This document shows, in pieces, positions 43,440-54,325 of a stretch of 64,000 bases of DNA. Location of the stretch: the NCBI RefSeq assembly GCF_026004055.1, contig NZ_BPIJ01000001.1, forward strand, positions 682,001 through 746,000, in the 5' to 3' direction. Within the stretch, counting starts at the first letter, position 1; every line of letters starts with the position of its first letter. The translations under genes were made by a program, and so were the position numbers. The notes under the pieces are model-generated. The model saw only the letters and a list, made by a program, of their open reading frames with translations. It had not been told where the DNA came from and made no database searches. The stretch comes from Meiothermus sp. (lineage in GTDB: Bacteria; Deinococcota; Deinococci; Deinococcales; Thermaceae).

Positions 43440-46103
43440 GTGAACCCGAATGGGCCAACTCCTATGGCACAGAGCCGCAAACTGACCACCGTTCAGGCCG
43501 CCTTGCGGGTCTTGGTCTACCTAGCCCAGCACCCCGAAGGGGTGGAGGCTGCCCGTCTGGCCGCTTTTTTGGGCAAGAGCCTTTCCACAGCCTATGCCAT
43601 CCTGGCCAGCCTGGTCTCCGAGGGCTTTGCCGAGCGAGAGGGCAGCACCTACCGGCTTTCCAAAACTGCGCTGGCGCCGGCCCCAGCCCGGCCGACCCAA
43701 CCCGAGAAGCTCACAGACGCACTGGAGGAGTTATACCTACGCACCCGAGAGCGCACCTATCTGGCCCTGCTCGACCCGGAAGGCAGGTTGCGCCTATTGA
43801 CCCGGGGGCGGCAGGGCTTACCCAAGCTGGTGGGATTGGAAAACCATGTGAGCGAGGGCTTCCATGCCTTAGCCCTGGGTAAAGCAGTGCTGGCTTTTAT
43901 GGATTCCGAGGCCCAGTCGGCTCACTTCCAAAACCTAAACGCCTATACCCGCCTCACCATCACCGATCCCCTAACCCTCGAGGAAGAGCTCACCAAGGTG
44001 CGCCAGATGGGCTTTGCGGTGGAGATCGAAGAACATACCGACGGCATCTCGGGGGTAGCCGCCCCCATTTTTAGCCAAGATGGGAGGGTGATGGGGGCTT
44101 TGGGGATCGTAGTGCCCTCGAGGCGTTTCCCCTATGCCTTCACCCGGCTGGTGCAGGCGGTACAGGAGGTAGCTAAAGCTGCCTCGAGCCATGCCCGGGC
44201 AGAACCCGCCCCCCACGCCCCGCCCAGCGCACTACCACCCGAACCGGCCTATCTAGGTTCTGCCAGTGAAGAACAAACCATCTGGCCGCCCAAGCAGCTC
44301 GTGCACAATGCAAACCTACAAGACTATGCCGCCGAGTATCAGCGGAGCCTGAGGAACCCCGAGGAGTTCTGGGCCGACTGGGCCCAGCGCTTTCACTGGT
44401 TTAAGCCCTGGAAGCAGGTACGGGAACTGAAGCTGCCGCACCACCGCTGGTTTGTGGGGGCTACCACCAACATTGCCTACAACGCCCTGGATCGGCATGC
44501 CGATGGCCCCCGACGCAACCAGCTGGCCCTGATCGCGCTGGCCGGCGACGGCACCGTGCACAAACTAACCTACCGCGAGCTGCGCGACCTAACCGCACGC
44601 TTGGCCGGAGGGCTCCTGACTCTGGGCATCCAGCCCGGCGACCGGGTAGCGGTCTACCTACCTACCGGACTCGAGATGGCCCTGACCTTTCTGGCCTGCG
44701 CTCGCATCGGGGCCGTGCATGTGGCCGTTCCCGCCGGAATGGGCAGCCAGGCCTTGCGCGAGCGACTCCAGGACACCGGGGCCCGCTTGCTCGTTGCCGC
44801 CGACCGCATGTACCAGGGTGGGCGCACCATCCCCTTTACCAACACCGTAGAAGAGGCCACCCAGGGTCTGGATTTGTCGGTGTTGTGGTTTAGCCGAGGG
44901 GGTGCGCCCAAGCCCCTGGAGTTCTGGGATCTACTCGAGGCCCACCAGCCCACCACGCCAGCCTTGCCAGTAGATAGCGAGCATCCACTTTTTATCCTGT
45001 ATACCTCCGGCTCCACCGGCAAACCCAAAGGGGTGGTACACGTGCACGGGGGCTACATGGTGGGCATCACCTACCACCTGCGCACCCTGTTTGACCTAAA
45101 AGACGGGGAAATTGCCTGGGCCACCGCCGACCTTTCCTGGATTGTGGGTCATAGCTACGGCCTGTATGCCCCTCTGTTGGAGGGACTCACCACGGTGCTG
45201 CGGGCCGAGCGGCTCGACTACCCCGACCCCAGCGGGTTCTACGAGACCCTGGAAGACTGTGGCGTCAATGTGCTCATCATCAGCCCCACCTGGCTGCGCA
45301 CCCTGCGTCGGCACGGGGAAGAGTGGGCCCAGAAAGCCAATCTCGCCGATCTGCGGCTGGTCGCCAGCGTGGGCGAGTACCTGGCCCCGGAGGTCTGGCG
45401 CTGGGCCGCTCAGCACCTTGCCTACGTGCTAGACCACTGGTGGCAGACCGAGACCGGCGGGCCTTGCCTCTCCACCCCAGTCTGCTTGCCCGCCAAGCCC
45501 GGCAAAGTCGGTTTCCCGCTCCCCGGAGTGGAGATAAGGGTGGTAGATGCCCTGGGTCGCGAGCTGCCCCCGGGTCAGAAAGGTCATCTGGTCATCTGTC
45601 GGCCCTTTCCACATTTCATGCGCACTTTTTGGCACAACGAAGCCCGCTACGCCGAGCAGTGGAGCCGTATCCCGGGCTGCTACAGCACCGGCGATATCGC
45701 CGTGCGGGACAGCGAGGGCTATATCGCGCTCTTGGGCCGCTCCGACGATGTGATTAAGGCCGGCGAGCTCCGCATTGGCACGGCGGAGATTGAGGGAGCC
45801 ATGCTCTCCCATCCGGCGGTGGCCGAGGCCGCCGCGGTAGGGGTTAGCTGCCCAGAACTCGGCGAGGTGATCAAGGTCTATGTGGTGCTCAAAACCCGTG
45901 AGGCCAGCCCCCAGGTACGTGAAATTCTGGCCGGCAAGCTCTCGAGCCACCTGCGTCGACAGCTAGGCAACTTCAACCTGCACACCGAAGTGGAGATTAT
46001 AGAACAACTCCCCCGCACCAAAAGCGGAAAAATTCTGCGCCGGCTGCTCAAAGCCCAAGAGCAGGGCGACGACCCGGGCGACCTCTCTACCCTCGAGCCA
46101 TGA
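43440..46103 (+). CDS. IclR-type regulator fused to an acetyl-CoA-synthetase-like enzyme
   Basis: One 887-residue frame (GTG 43440; ATG 43464 is an alternative). Residues 14-75 are an IclR winged helix (TTVQAALRVLVYLAQHPEG ... STAYAILASLVSEGFAERE). Residues 95-250 are the IclR effector domain (SEGFHALALGKAVLAF, ITDPLTLEEELTKVRQMGFAVE, GISGVAAPIFSQDGRVMGALGI). A Pro/Ala linker (252-272) leads to a complete ACS module, 285-887: P-loop [12 protein letters not shown] (520-531), WWQTETGG (667-674), TGDIAVRDSEGYIALLGRSDD (750-770) and catalytic Lys864. Compared with AcsA, TAPTAIR reads ISPTWLR, GEPINP reads GEYLAP, SGHRLGT reads GELRIGT, and WITGHSY reads WIVGHSY, so acyl or adenine binding may differ. 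A transcription factor that senses or makes an acyl-adenylate/acyl-CoA is inferred. Confidence 0.88.
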   Translation: MNPNGPTPMAQSRKLTTVQAALRVLVYLAQHPEGVEAARLAAFLGKSLSTAYAILASLVSEGFAEREGSTYRLSKTALAPAPARPTQPEKLTDALEELYLRTRERTYLALLDPEGRLRLLTRGRQGLPKLVGLENHVSEGFHALALGKAVLAFMDSEAQSAHFQNLNAYTRLTITDPLTLEEELTKVRQMGFAVEIEEHTDGISGVAAPIFSQDGRVMGALGIVVPSRRFPYAFTRLVQAVQEVAKAASSHARAEPAPHAPPSALPPEPAYLGSASEEQTIWPPKQLVHNANLQDYAAEYQRSLRNPEEFWADWAQRFHWFKPWKQVRELKLPHHRWFVGATTNIAYNALDRHADGPRRNQLALIALAGDGTVHKLTYRELRDLTARLAGGLLTLGIQPGDRVAVYLPTGLEMALTFLACARIGAVHVAVPAGMGSQALRERLQDTGARLLVAADRMYQGGRTIPFTNTVEEATQGLDLSVLWFSRGGAPKPLEFWDLLEAHQPTTPALPVDSEHPLFILYTSGSTGKPKGVVHVHGGYMVGITYHLRTLFDLKDGEIAWATADLSWIVGHSYGLYAPLLEGLTTVLRAERLDYPDPSGFYETLEDCGVNVLIISPTWLRTLRRHGEEWAQKANLADLRLVASVGEYLAPEVWRWAAQHLAYVLDHWWQTETGGPCLSTPVCLPAKPGKVGFPLPGVEIRVVDALGRELPPGQKGHLVICRPFPHFMRTFWHNEARYAEQWSRIPGCYSTGDIAVRDSEGYIALLGRSDDVIKAGELRIGTAEIEGAMLSHPAVAEAAAVGVSCPELGEVIKVYVVLKTREASPQVREILAGKLSSHLRRQLGNFNLHTEVEIIEQLPRTKSGKILRRLLKAQEQGDDPGDLSTLEP

Positions 46104-46171
46104 TGCGCCAGAATAGACAAACGCCAGCATATACGGCTTATCTACCCTACCCTTGAAAAACCGGAGGCCCC

Positions 46172-48055
46172 ATGGAAATAGAGCCACTCCTCTCAACCAA
46201 AAAGAGCTACCAGGCTCCCGATGCCCTGAAGCAGTCGGCCAACGTGCCGGACTTCTGGGCCGAGTACCAGCGCAGCGTACAAGACCTCGAGGGCTTCTGG
46301 GGCGAGCAAGCCCGGCAGTTTTACTGGTTTCGGCCTTTCGATCAGGTGCTTGAGTGGAACTTTCCCAACCACCGCTGGTTTCTGGGTGGCCAGACCAACA
46401 TCACCTACAACGCCTTGGATCGCCACGCCCAGGGCCCCAAGCGCAACCAGGTCGCGCTTTTGTACCTGGGAGAGGACGGCAGCGAACAAAAGCTCACTTA
46501 CGGCGAGTTGCTAGACCGAGTTTCACGCCTGGCCAGCGGGCTCAGAAGCCTGGGGGTGCAAAAAGGCGACCGGGTCATTATCTACATGCCGCTCACGCTC
46601 GAGGGCGTGATAGCCATGCTGGCCTGCGCCCGGATTGGCGCCATCCACTCGGTGGTGTATGCAGGGCTGGGGGTATCCGCCCTGCGCGAGCGTATTTTGG
46701 ACGCCGGAGCCAAACTGGTGATGGCCGGGGATGTCAGCTACCGCCGGGGCAAGCCGGTCGACCTCGAGTCCATTGTGCTCCAGGCCACCGAAGACCTGGA
46801 CGTACACACGGTCTGGTTCTGCCGCAGCAAGGCGGCTCCAGAGGGGCCCCGTTTCCACGACTTCAACCGGTTGCTCTGGTCGCACCAACCGGAAGCCGAA
46901 GCCGTACCACTGGACAGTGAACACCCGCTTTTCATCCTCTATACCTCGGGCTCTACCGGCAAACCCAAAGGGGTGGTGCACGTACACGGGGGCTACATGG
47001 TGGGCACTGCCTATCACCTGCGCTCTTTTTTCGATGTAAAGGACACCGATGTCTACTGGGCCACCTCGGACATCGGCTGGATTGTGGGGCACAGCTATAT
47101 CGTGTATGCACCGCTGCTGTTGGGCATCACCAGTGTGCTGCGCGAGGGAGCACCCGACTACCCGAACCCTGCCGCTTTGTGGCATGCGGTCGAAAAGTAT
47201 CGGGTAAATGTGATGTTTACCGCTCCCACTGCCATCCGCATGTTCATGAAGTTCGGGCCTGAGTGGCCCGCAAAGCACGACCTCTCCTCGCTGCGCTTCA
47301 TCGGAGTGGCGGGCGAACCCCTCAACCCCGAGGCCTGGCAGTGGGCCGTAGAGCACCTGATGGACGGGGGCCGGCGTGGCTTTGTGGCCGACAACTGGTG
47401 GCAGACCGAGCTGGGCGGCCCCACCCTGGGCACCCCCCTTACGCTGCCGGCCAGGCCGGGCTTTGTAGGGGTACCCCTTCCGGGGGTGGAGGCCCTGGTG
47501 GTGGATACCGAAGGCAACGAGGTACCGCCCGGCACAGGCGGCTTGCTGGCCCTCAAGCGTCCCTTCCCCCACATGATGCGCACCGTCTGGGGCAACCATG
47601 CCCGCTATACCCAGTACTGGACGGAGATTCCCGGTCAGGTCTATGCTGCCGGCGACGTGGCCAGCAAAACCGCCGAGGGCTACTTTAGCGTGCTAGGCCG
47701 CGCCGACGACGTGCTCAACGTAGCCGGCCATCGCATTGGTACAGCCGATGTGGAGAGCGCCCTGGTCTCGCACCCTGCCGTGGCCGAGGCCGCGGTAATC
47801 GGGGTACCCGACCCCATTAAGGGCGAGAGCATCAAGGCCTTTGTGGTGCTACGGGTTGGACACCAGAAAAGCGAGGCGCTCAAGGGTGAAATTGTGCAGC
47901 ACGTGCGGCTCGAGCTCGGCCCCATCGCCACCCCTGGCGAGCTGGTTTTCCTGGACAAACTACCCAAAACCCGCAGCGGGAAAATCCTGCGCCGCTTGCT
48001 TAAAGCCCAGGAAATGGGGCGCGACCCCGGCGACTTAAGCACGCTCGAGGAGTAG
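46172..48055 (+). CDS. ACS-like short-chain acyl-CoA synthetase
   Basis: 627 residues, ATG with ggagg seven bases upstream. Complete AMP-forming synthetase: [16 protein letters not shown] (255-270), SDIGWIVGHSYIVYAPLL, TAPTAIRMFMKFG, GEPLNPEAW, NWWQTELGGP, AGHRIGTADVESAL and catalytic Lys604 in [11 protein letters not shown]. The Val in WIVGHSY replaces the Thr of acetate-specific enzymes, as in propionyl-CoA synthetases, so propionate or a related short acid is a reasonable guess. It lies 68 bases after the IclR-ACS fusion and shares its C-terminal DPGDLSTLE ending; the two are probably co-transcribed paralogues. Confidence 0.9.
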   Translation: MEIEPLLSTKKSYQAPDALKQSANVPDFWAEYQRSVQDLEGFWGEQARQFYWFRPFDQVLEWNFPNHRWFLGGQTNITYNALDRHAQGPKRNQVALLYLGEDGSEQKLTYGELLDRVSRLASGLRSLGVQKGDRVIIYMPLTLEGVIAMLACARIGAIHSVVYAGLGVSALRERILDAGAKLVMAGDVSYRRGKPVDLESIVLQATEDLDVHTVWFCRSKAAPEGPRFHDFNRLLWSHQPEAEAVPLDSEHPLFILYTSGSTGKPKGVVHVHGGYMVGTAYHLRSFFDVKDTDVYWATSDIGWIVGHSYIVYAPLLLGITSVLREGAPDYPNPAALWHAVEKYRVNVMFTAPTAIRMFMKFGPEWPAKHDLSSLRFIGVAGEPLNPEAWQWAVEHLMDGGRRGFVADNWWQTELGGPTLGTPLTLPARPGFVGVPLPGVEALVVDTEGNEVPPGTGGLLALKRPFPHMMRTVWGNHARYTQYWTEIPGQVYAAGDVASKTAEGYFSVLGRADDVLNVAGHRIGTADVESALVSHPAVAEAAVIGVPDPIKGESIKAFVVLRVGHQKSEALKGEIVQHVRLELGPIATPGELVFLDKLPKTRSGKILRRLLKAQEMGRDPGDLSTLEE

Positions 48056-48363
48056 AGCTGGCTTCTGGGTAGAACTGGGCCTCGAGAGGGTTTATACCGG
48101 CTTGGCAGAGATAATTTTCATGCATCCCCAAAGTGGTTTGACAACAAAGTAATCGGGATGCCTCCAACGAGCCTAACTTCGGCCCTCTACTGCTTATCAT
48201 TTTGAGGCGCAGGCAGTGCAACGAGGAATCTGGTACCGCAGAGGGAAGGTGCATACAATGGACTACGGTTCATCAGGTTCCTCACCTCGCCTCGCTCTGT
48301 TCGCAATGAGAAGTAAATAAAGTCAACTAACTTCGAAGGAATACTCTCTATTTTTATTGCAGC

Positions 48364-48487
48364 GTCGTAGAAACACCTGTACCCCCTCCCTACAGCACCC
48401 CACCCTACCCTCCCCTGCTAGGGGAGGAACAGCACGAACCTGGGTTAGATGGCAGTAGGGACGTACTCGTACAGGCATCTATACGAC
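48364..48487 (+). repeat. Element D, complete copy
   Basis: 124 bp with imperfect inverted ends (GTCGTAGAAACACCTGTAC and GTACAGGCATCTATACGAC) and an inner CCCTCCCC/GGGGAGG hairpin. A truncated copy is at 25618-25684. The rest of 48056-48594 contains nothing I can identify. Confidence 0.65.
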
Positions 48488-48594
48488 GGTATATTTATTT
48501 TTTGGCTCATATTTCTTGACATGTTTAACAACATTTATGCCGAATGGACGATCGCTGGACGCCGACAGGTATGGTGTGAGTTGGGAGGTGCGGC

Positions 48595-50469
48595 ATGGGT
48601 TCTCAGGAAGAATTGAGCCTTCGAGACCTGGTAATGGTACTCAAGAAAAATTTACGGTTGCTCGCCCTGATTACACTGGTTTTCTTGGCACTGTCTGCCA
48701 TTTATGCTTTTTGGGCGGAGAATGTCTACACCGCGCAAGCAACTCTAAGCCTCGCCACCGATCAAATTCAAGCCCAGTTGGAACAGCGAATCCGCTTACA
48801 GCAAAACAATCGATTGCCTTTCGAGGCCGTCAGGGCAGTGGCCTTTTCGGAAGAGGTACTTACGGGAGTCTGGCAAGCCTTGAAAAAAGATAATCTGCTC
48901 CCCAGCAAATGGGAAAACGCTTCTGGAAGGCGTGGATTTGAGCAAATGATGCGTGACTTTCAAATCAAGGAGCAATCGGCTAAGCGAAATGATGGCTCAG
49001 ATGGCAAGGCGCTTATCGTTCAGCTTGGGGTTCACGCCCCTTCTCCAAGGCTGGCGAGCCGGACAGCCAATTTGTGGGCAGAGCACGTTGTGGAAGCAAT
49101 CAATCGCGTCCCCTACCGGAATTTCGAGAAAAGCTTGGCCTATCTGAAAAATAGCCTCGAAGAGGCCCAGAAGCAGTACCTAGCAACTCAAGCCCGCTGG
49201 CTCGAGTTCAGTCAACGCTCAACCCTGCCCTCGGATAAGCTCGAGCTCGAGCAGCTTATACAAGAAAGAATACGCCTCGATCAGGCTATTGCTACAGTGG
49301 TAGCAGATTTGGACGCGGTTAGGTCACGTTTGCATTCTTATCAGGCAGCTATTCAAGATCAAAGAACTCAGCTTTCAGGCAACATCAGCCCTGACCAGGC
49401 AGCTCTGATTAATCGCAGCTTTGAAGATGCGCGTAAGAGCCTTTCGGAGGAGCTCGAGCGTTTCCGCCAGGCCTTCGAGCAGGCCGCCCAAGAACAGGAG
49501 GTCTTTGCAAAGCATGAAAGAATATCCGAAGCCCAAATACAGGTAAACCGTTTGGCCGAACGTTTGGGCGAAATATCCATTCGCCTAGGAACCATTGCTA
49601 CCGAGAAAGCACAAAAACAGGCCTCTTTGCAGGAACTCGAAGCCCTCCTGGGTCGTGAGCCCCGACTGGTAGAGGTTTTGCGAGAAGTGGTGATGGATCC
49701 CATTGTGGCCACCGCGGTGGAAAAAGGGGATTGGAGGGCTCTCGAGTCTCTACGCATCAAGGCACAAGAATTGAATCCTGCCTATCTACCGCTGTTTAAC
49801 CAGACGGTTGAACTCAGAGCAACCTTGATAGGGCTCACCTCGGCCGAGCAAGCCTTGCGCAACGAGCAGTTAGAAGTATCGAAAAAACTTGAATCCTACA
49901 AACAGCTACTGGCTTCACAATTAAGGACTAGGGATCGCTTGAATCTGGTATATTCTACCCGAAAAGCCGCCTATGAATCGCTACTGAGCAGGTTTGAGCA
50001 GCTCGGACGGATGTCCCCTCAACAACTAACTTTCGCCAGCCCCAACCCTGAGTATCTTCGACTTAGAGGAACCATAATTGATGTCGAGGCCGAAAAAGCG
50101 GGCTTGGAAGGCCGGCTGACGCAGTTGCAAAACCGACTTGATGAACTCAATAAAAGAATTGAGGCTTTACGAGGGCGAGTAGCCAAAGCCCAGCTCGAAC
50201 AGGACAATGCTTTACAAGCAATGGAGCTCAGTAAGAACACCTATATGGCGCTTACCCAGAAAAAAACCGATCTGGAAATTGAAGCCTCTAGCTCTCAAAG
50301 CCCGGCCCAGGTGTTGGTGCAAGCTTATCCTAGCCATCAAAAGGCTTCACCGAATCGGGCTTTGATCATCTTGGTTGGTACCATCCTCGGTATTTTGGTT
50401 GCTTTAGTGGGAGTATTTTTATTTGAGGCAGTTCAGGTGAACCCTTCATCCACAGCCTCTGCGGCATAG
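48595..50469 (+). CDS. Wzz/chain-length-determinant-like coiled-coil membrane protein
   Basis: 624 residues; ggaggt precedes the ATG. The N-terminal Wzz domain (LSLRDLVMVLKKNLRLLALITLVFLALSAIYAFW, transmembrane about 21-41, then AENVYTAQATLSL) and a second transmembrane helix (about 587-608) bracket a long periplasmic region dominated by coiled coils (about 170-260, 275-345, 430-460, 500-560). This layout is that of polysaccharide co-polymerases controlling chain length or export, but no kinase domain, polymerase or glycosyltransferase is adjacent. Codon use is visibly more A/T-rich than the neighbours, hinting at transfer. Its end overlaps the convergent MBL gene by 37 bases. Confidence 0.8.
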   Translation: MGSQEELSLRDLVMVLKKNLRLLALITLVFLALSAIYAFWAENVYTAQATLSLATDQIQAQLEQRIRLQQNNRLPFEAVRAVAFSEEVLTGVWQALKKDNLLPSKWENASGRRGFEQMMRDFQIKEQSAKRNDGSDGKALIVQLGVHAPSPRLASRTANLWAEHVVEAINRVPYRNFEKSLAYLKNSLEEAQKQYLATQARWLEFSQRSTLPSDKLELEQLIQERIRLDQAIATVVADLDAVRSRLHSYQAAIQDQRTQLSGNISPDQAALINRSFEDARKSLSEELERFRQAFEQAAQEQEVFAKHERISEAQIQVNRLAERLGEISIRLGTIATEKAQKQASLQELEALLGREPRLVEVLREVVMDPIVATAVEKGDWRALESLRIKAQELNPAYLPLFNQTVELRATLIGLTSAEQALRNEQLEVSKKLESYKQLLASQLRTRDRLNLVYSTRKAAYESLLSRFEQLGRMSPQQLTFASPNPEYLRLRGTIIDVEAEKAGLEGRLTQLQNRLDELNKRIEALRGRVAKAQLEQDNALQAMELSKNTYMALTQKKTDLEIEASSSQSPAQVLVQAYPSHQKASPNRALIILVGTILGILVALVGVFLFEAVQVNPSSTASAA

Positions 50470-51296
50470 CCCTTTTCGTTGCGCACCAGCCGCCCCAGGG
50501 GGTGTCCCGGCTCGTGGGTGAAGCAGAGCAGGTAGCCCTCCTCGAGCCAGCGGGCGTACAGGCGCTTGCGGGTCTCGAGGGTGGTCATGGGGTAGAGGTC
50601 GAAGGCCGGGATGTAGAGCAGGGGAACCTGGGCCCGAAGGGCCACCAGGTCGCCGGTGTAGACCAGCCGCTCCCCCTCGGACTCGAGCTCCACCACCTGC
50701 ATGCCCAGCGTATGTCCCGCCGCGGGCACCAACCGCACCCCCGGCAGCACCTCGGCCTCCCCTTCCACGAGCTCAAACCGCCCGGCCTCCCAAAGGGGCT
50801 CCACGTTCTCGGCCCGGTAGCTGGCCTGGCTGCGCTCGTGGGGGCGCAGGGCGTCCTCCAGCTCCTGCTTTTGCACCAGGTGGCGGGCCTTGGGGAAGGT
50901 GGGCCGTAGCCTGCCCTCCACCCAGCGGGTGTTGAGCCCGGCGTGGTCAAAATGCAGGTGGGTGTGAATCACCAACGAGATGTCCTCCGGGCGAAGCCCC
51001 AGCAGGGCAAGCTGCCCCAGCACCGGGCTGCCCTCGGAGAGGCCGTAGATTTTGCGGAACTTCTCGTCCCCCTTGCGGTCAAGGCCGGCCTCAATCAGGA
51101 TATAGCGCTCCCCCATCCGTACCAACAGGGGGTTCAGCCCCAGCCGGATACGGTTTTGTTCGTCGGGCGGGGTGAGCTTGGCCCAGAGCACCCGGGGCAC
51201 CACGCCGAACATCGAACCCCCATCCAGCCAGAAGTCCCCGTCGTTCAGAACCCAAAGGTCGAAGCGACCAAGCTTACGGTACAGGATAGGACGCAT
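50433..51296 (-). CDS. MBL-fold metallohydrolase (lactonase-like)
   Basis: 287 residues. Zinc ligands in HTHLHFDHAG (111-120), later AAGHTLGM and YTGDLVALR (bridging Asp), and a terminal His in CFTHEPGHPLG. The pattern is that of AHL-lactonase/glyoxalase II-like enzymes; the substrate is unknown. It is the last gene of the trpB-trpA-methyltransferase series, with its start overlapping the methyltransferase stop by 23 bases. Confidence 0.85.
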   Translation of the reverse strand: MRPILYRKLGRFDLWVLNDGDFWLDGGSMFGVVPRVLWAKLTPPDEQNRIRLGLNPLLVRMGERYILIEAGLDRKGDEKFRKIYGLSEGSPVLGQLALLGLRPEDISLVIHTHLHFDHAGLNTRWVEGRLRPTFPKARHLVQKQELEDALRPHERSQASYRAENVEPLWEAGRFELVEGEAEVLPGVRLVPAAGHTLGMQVVELESEGERLVYTGDLVALRAQVPLLYIPAFDLYPMTTLETRKRLYARWLEEGYLLCFTHEPGHPLGRLVRNEKGYAAEAVDEGFT

Positions 51297-52125
51297 CGAG
51301 GACGATTATCTCAGGCCCATAGGGGGCCAGTCTACGGCGCATGATTTCAATCGCGGCGGGGTTCTCGTCCACCAGCAAAAAGCCCCGCCCGTTGCGGGCC
51401 GCGGCCTCCCCTGTGGTGCCCGAGCCGGCGAAAAAGTCGAGCACCGCCTCGCCCGGACGGGAGTGCACCCGCACGATGCGCTCCAAAAGTCGGAGGGGCT
51501 TCTGGGTGGGGTAGCCAGTCTTCTCCTTGGAGCTGGTAGGCACGATGGTCTGCCACCAGACATCGGTGGGCGTCTTGCCCCGGGCAGCCTTCTGGGGCCC
51601 CGCCATCTTGGGGGCCAGGTAGGGGATGCGGTCAATGGCCTCGTAGTTGAAGGTGTAGCGCCGGGGGTCTTTGGCGTACCAGAGGAGGGTGTCGTGCTTG
51701 GCGGGCCAGCGGTTTTTAGGCCGGCCGCCGTAGTCGTAGGCCCAGATAATCTCGTTGATGAAACTCTTGCGGCCAAAAATGGCGTCCAGCGCCACCTTGA
51801 TGTAGTGCACCTCGCGGTAGTCCAGGTGCACGAAGAGCGAGCCCGTGGGGGTAAGTAGCCGGTAGGCCTGCTCGAGGCGGGGAATCAAAAAAGCCGCGAA
51901 GTCCTCGAAGCGGTCGGGATAAACCGGGGCCGCCAGTTCCTCGGTGCGGTAGCGCTTGCCACCAAAGCCCTGCCTTTGGCCCATCTCATCCGCAATGGCC
52001 CGGATGCGGCGGCGCTGCTGGGTCTTGCGGGTGTTGAAGGGGGGGTCGAGGTAGATGAGCGGGAAGGAAGCCTCGGGCAGGGTGGCGATGTACCGGAGAC
52101 ACTCGGCCTGCACGATGCGCTTCAT
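51274..52125 (-). CDS. Solitary DNA methyltransferase, beta-class N6-adenine/N4-cytosine
   Basis: 283 residues from the ATG at 52125. Catalytic motif IV DPPFNT (27-32) comes first and the AdoMet motif FAGSGTTG (232-239) last, the beta-class order; between them are the RRRIRAIADEMGQRQGFGGKRY insert and a target-recognition region with WAYDYGGRPKNRWPAKHDTLLWYAKD. YPTQKPLRLLERIVRVHSRPGEAVLDFF is the family's motif X-I junction. No restriction endonuclease is adjacent, so it may be an orphan epigenetic methylase. It starts 10 bases after the trpA stop and is probably in the trp transcript. Confidence 0.9.
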   Translation of the reverse strand: MKRIVQAECLRYIATLPEASFPLIYLDPPFNTRKTQQRRRIRAIADEMGQRQGFGGKRYRTEELAAPVYPDRFEDFAAFLIPRLEQAYRLLTPTGSLFVHLDYREVHYIKVALDAIFGRKSFINEIIWAYDYGGRPKNRWPAKHDTLLWYAKDPRRYTFNYEAIDRIPYLAPKMAGPQKAARGKTPTDVWWQTIVPTSSKEKTGYPTQKPLRLLERIVRVHSRPGEAVLDFFAGSGTTGEAAARNGRGFLLVDENPAAIEIMRRRLAPYGPEIIVLDASYPVP

Positions 52126-52135
52126 CGGCCTGATT

Positions 52136-54135
<2,000 letters not shown>

Positions 54136-54190
54136 GGATGTCTCCTGAGGGAGGTCTATCGTTTATGGTCTATTGACTATGGACGCTAAG

Positions 54191-54219
54191 AAACAAAAAC
54201 TCGAGGCCCTTACCTCGAG
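54191..54219 (-). terminator. trp attenuator terminator
   Basis: Minus-strand CTCGAGG/CCTCGAG stem with a 6-base loop followed by TTTTTG and three more T, between the leader peptide stop (54251) and trpB (54135). An alternative pairing of the CGCTGG at about 54227-54232 with CCAGCG in the leader codons could pre-empt it when ribosomes stall at the Trp codons. Confidence 0.75.
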
Positions 54220-54250
54220 AAAAGCCCCAGCGCCGTCTTGAAAGCTGCGC

Positions 54251-54316
54251 TTAGGGCCACCCACGCCACCAACGCTGGTGGTGCCATTTGTAGCTGCGCG
54301 GGGTACGAATCCGCAT
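54251..54316 (-). CDS. trpL: trp operon leader peptide
   Basis: A 21-codon frame (ATG 54316-54314, TAA 54253-54251) with four Trp codons at positions 11, 16, 17 and 20, including a tandem pair, near its end. The ATG is only 9 bases past a -10 box, so translation is probably leaderless. Four Trp in 21 residues, directly before a hairpin with a T tract and trpBA, is the signature of ribosome-stalling attenuation: scarce Trp-tRNA stalls the ribosome at Trp16-17 and favours read-through. Confidence 0.85.
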   Translation of the reverse strand: MRIRTPRSYKWHHQRWWRGWP

Positions 54317-54325
54317 GTTGCCCAA

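Noticed and set aside
43440-44290. Frameshift or assembly join between the IclR and ACS parts
   Set aside because: The frame is continuous, both domains are complete on either side of a low-complexity linker, and no stop or alternative ribosome site appears near the junction; resequencing would still be a useful check.
46523-47599. 358-codon minus-strand frame opposite the third ACS gene
   Set aside because: Antisense shadow; the plus-strand ACS motifs are complete across the same stretch.
54239-54300. T-box riboswitch upstream of trpB
   Set aside because: No conserved T-box sequence or specifier stem could be found; the Trp-codon leader peptide explains the attenuator.
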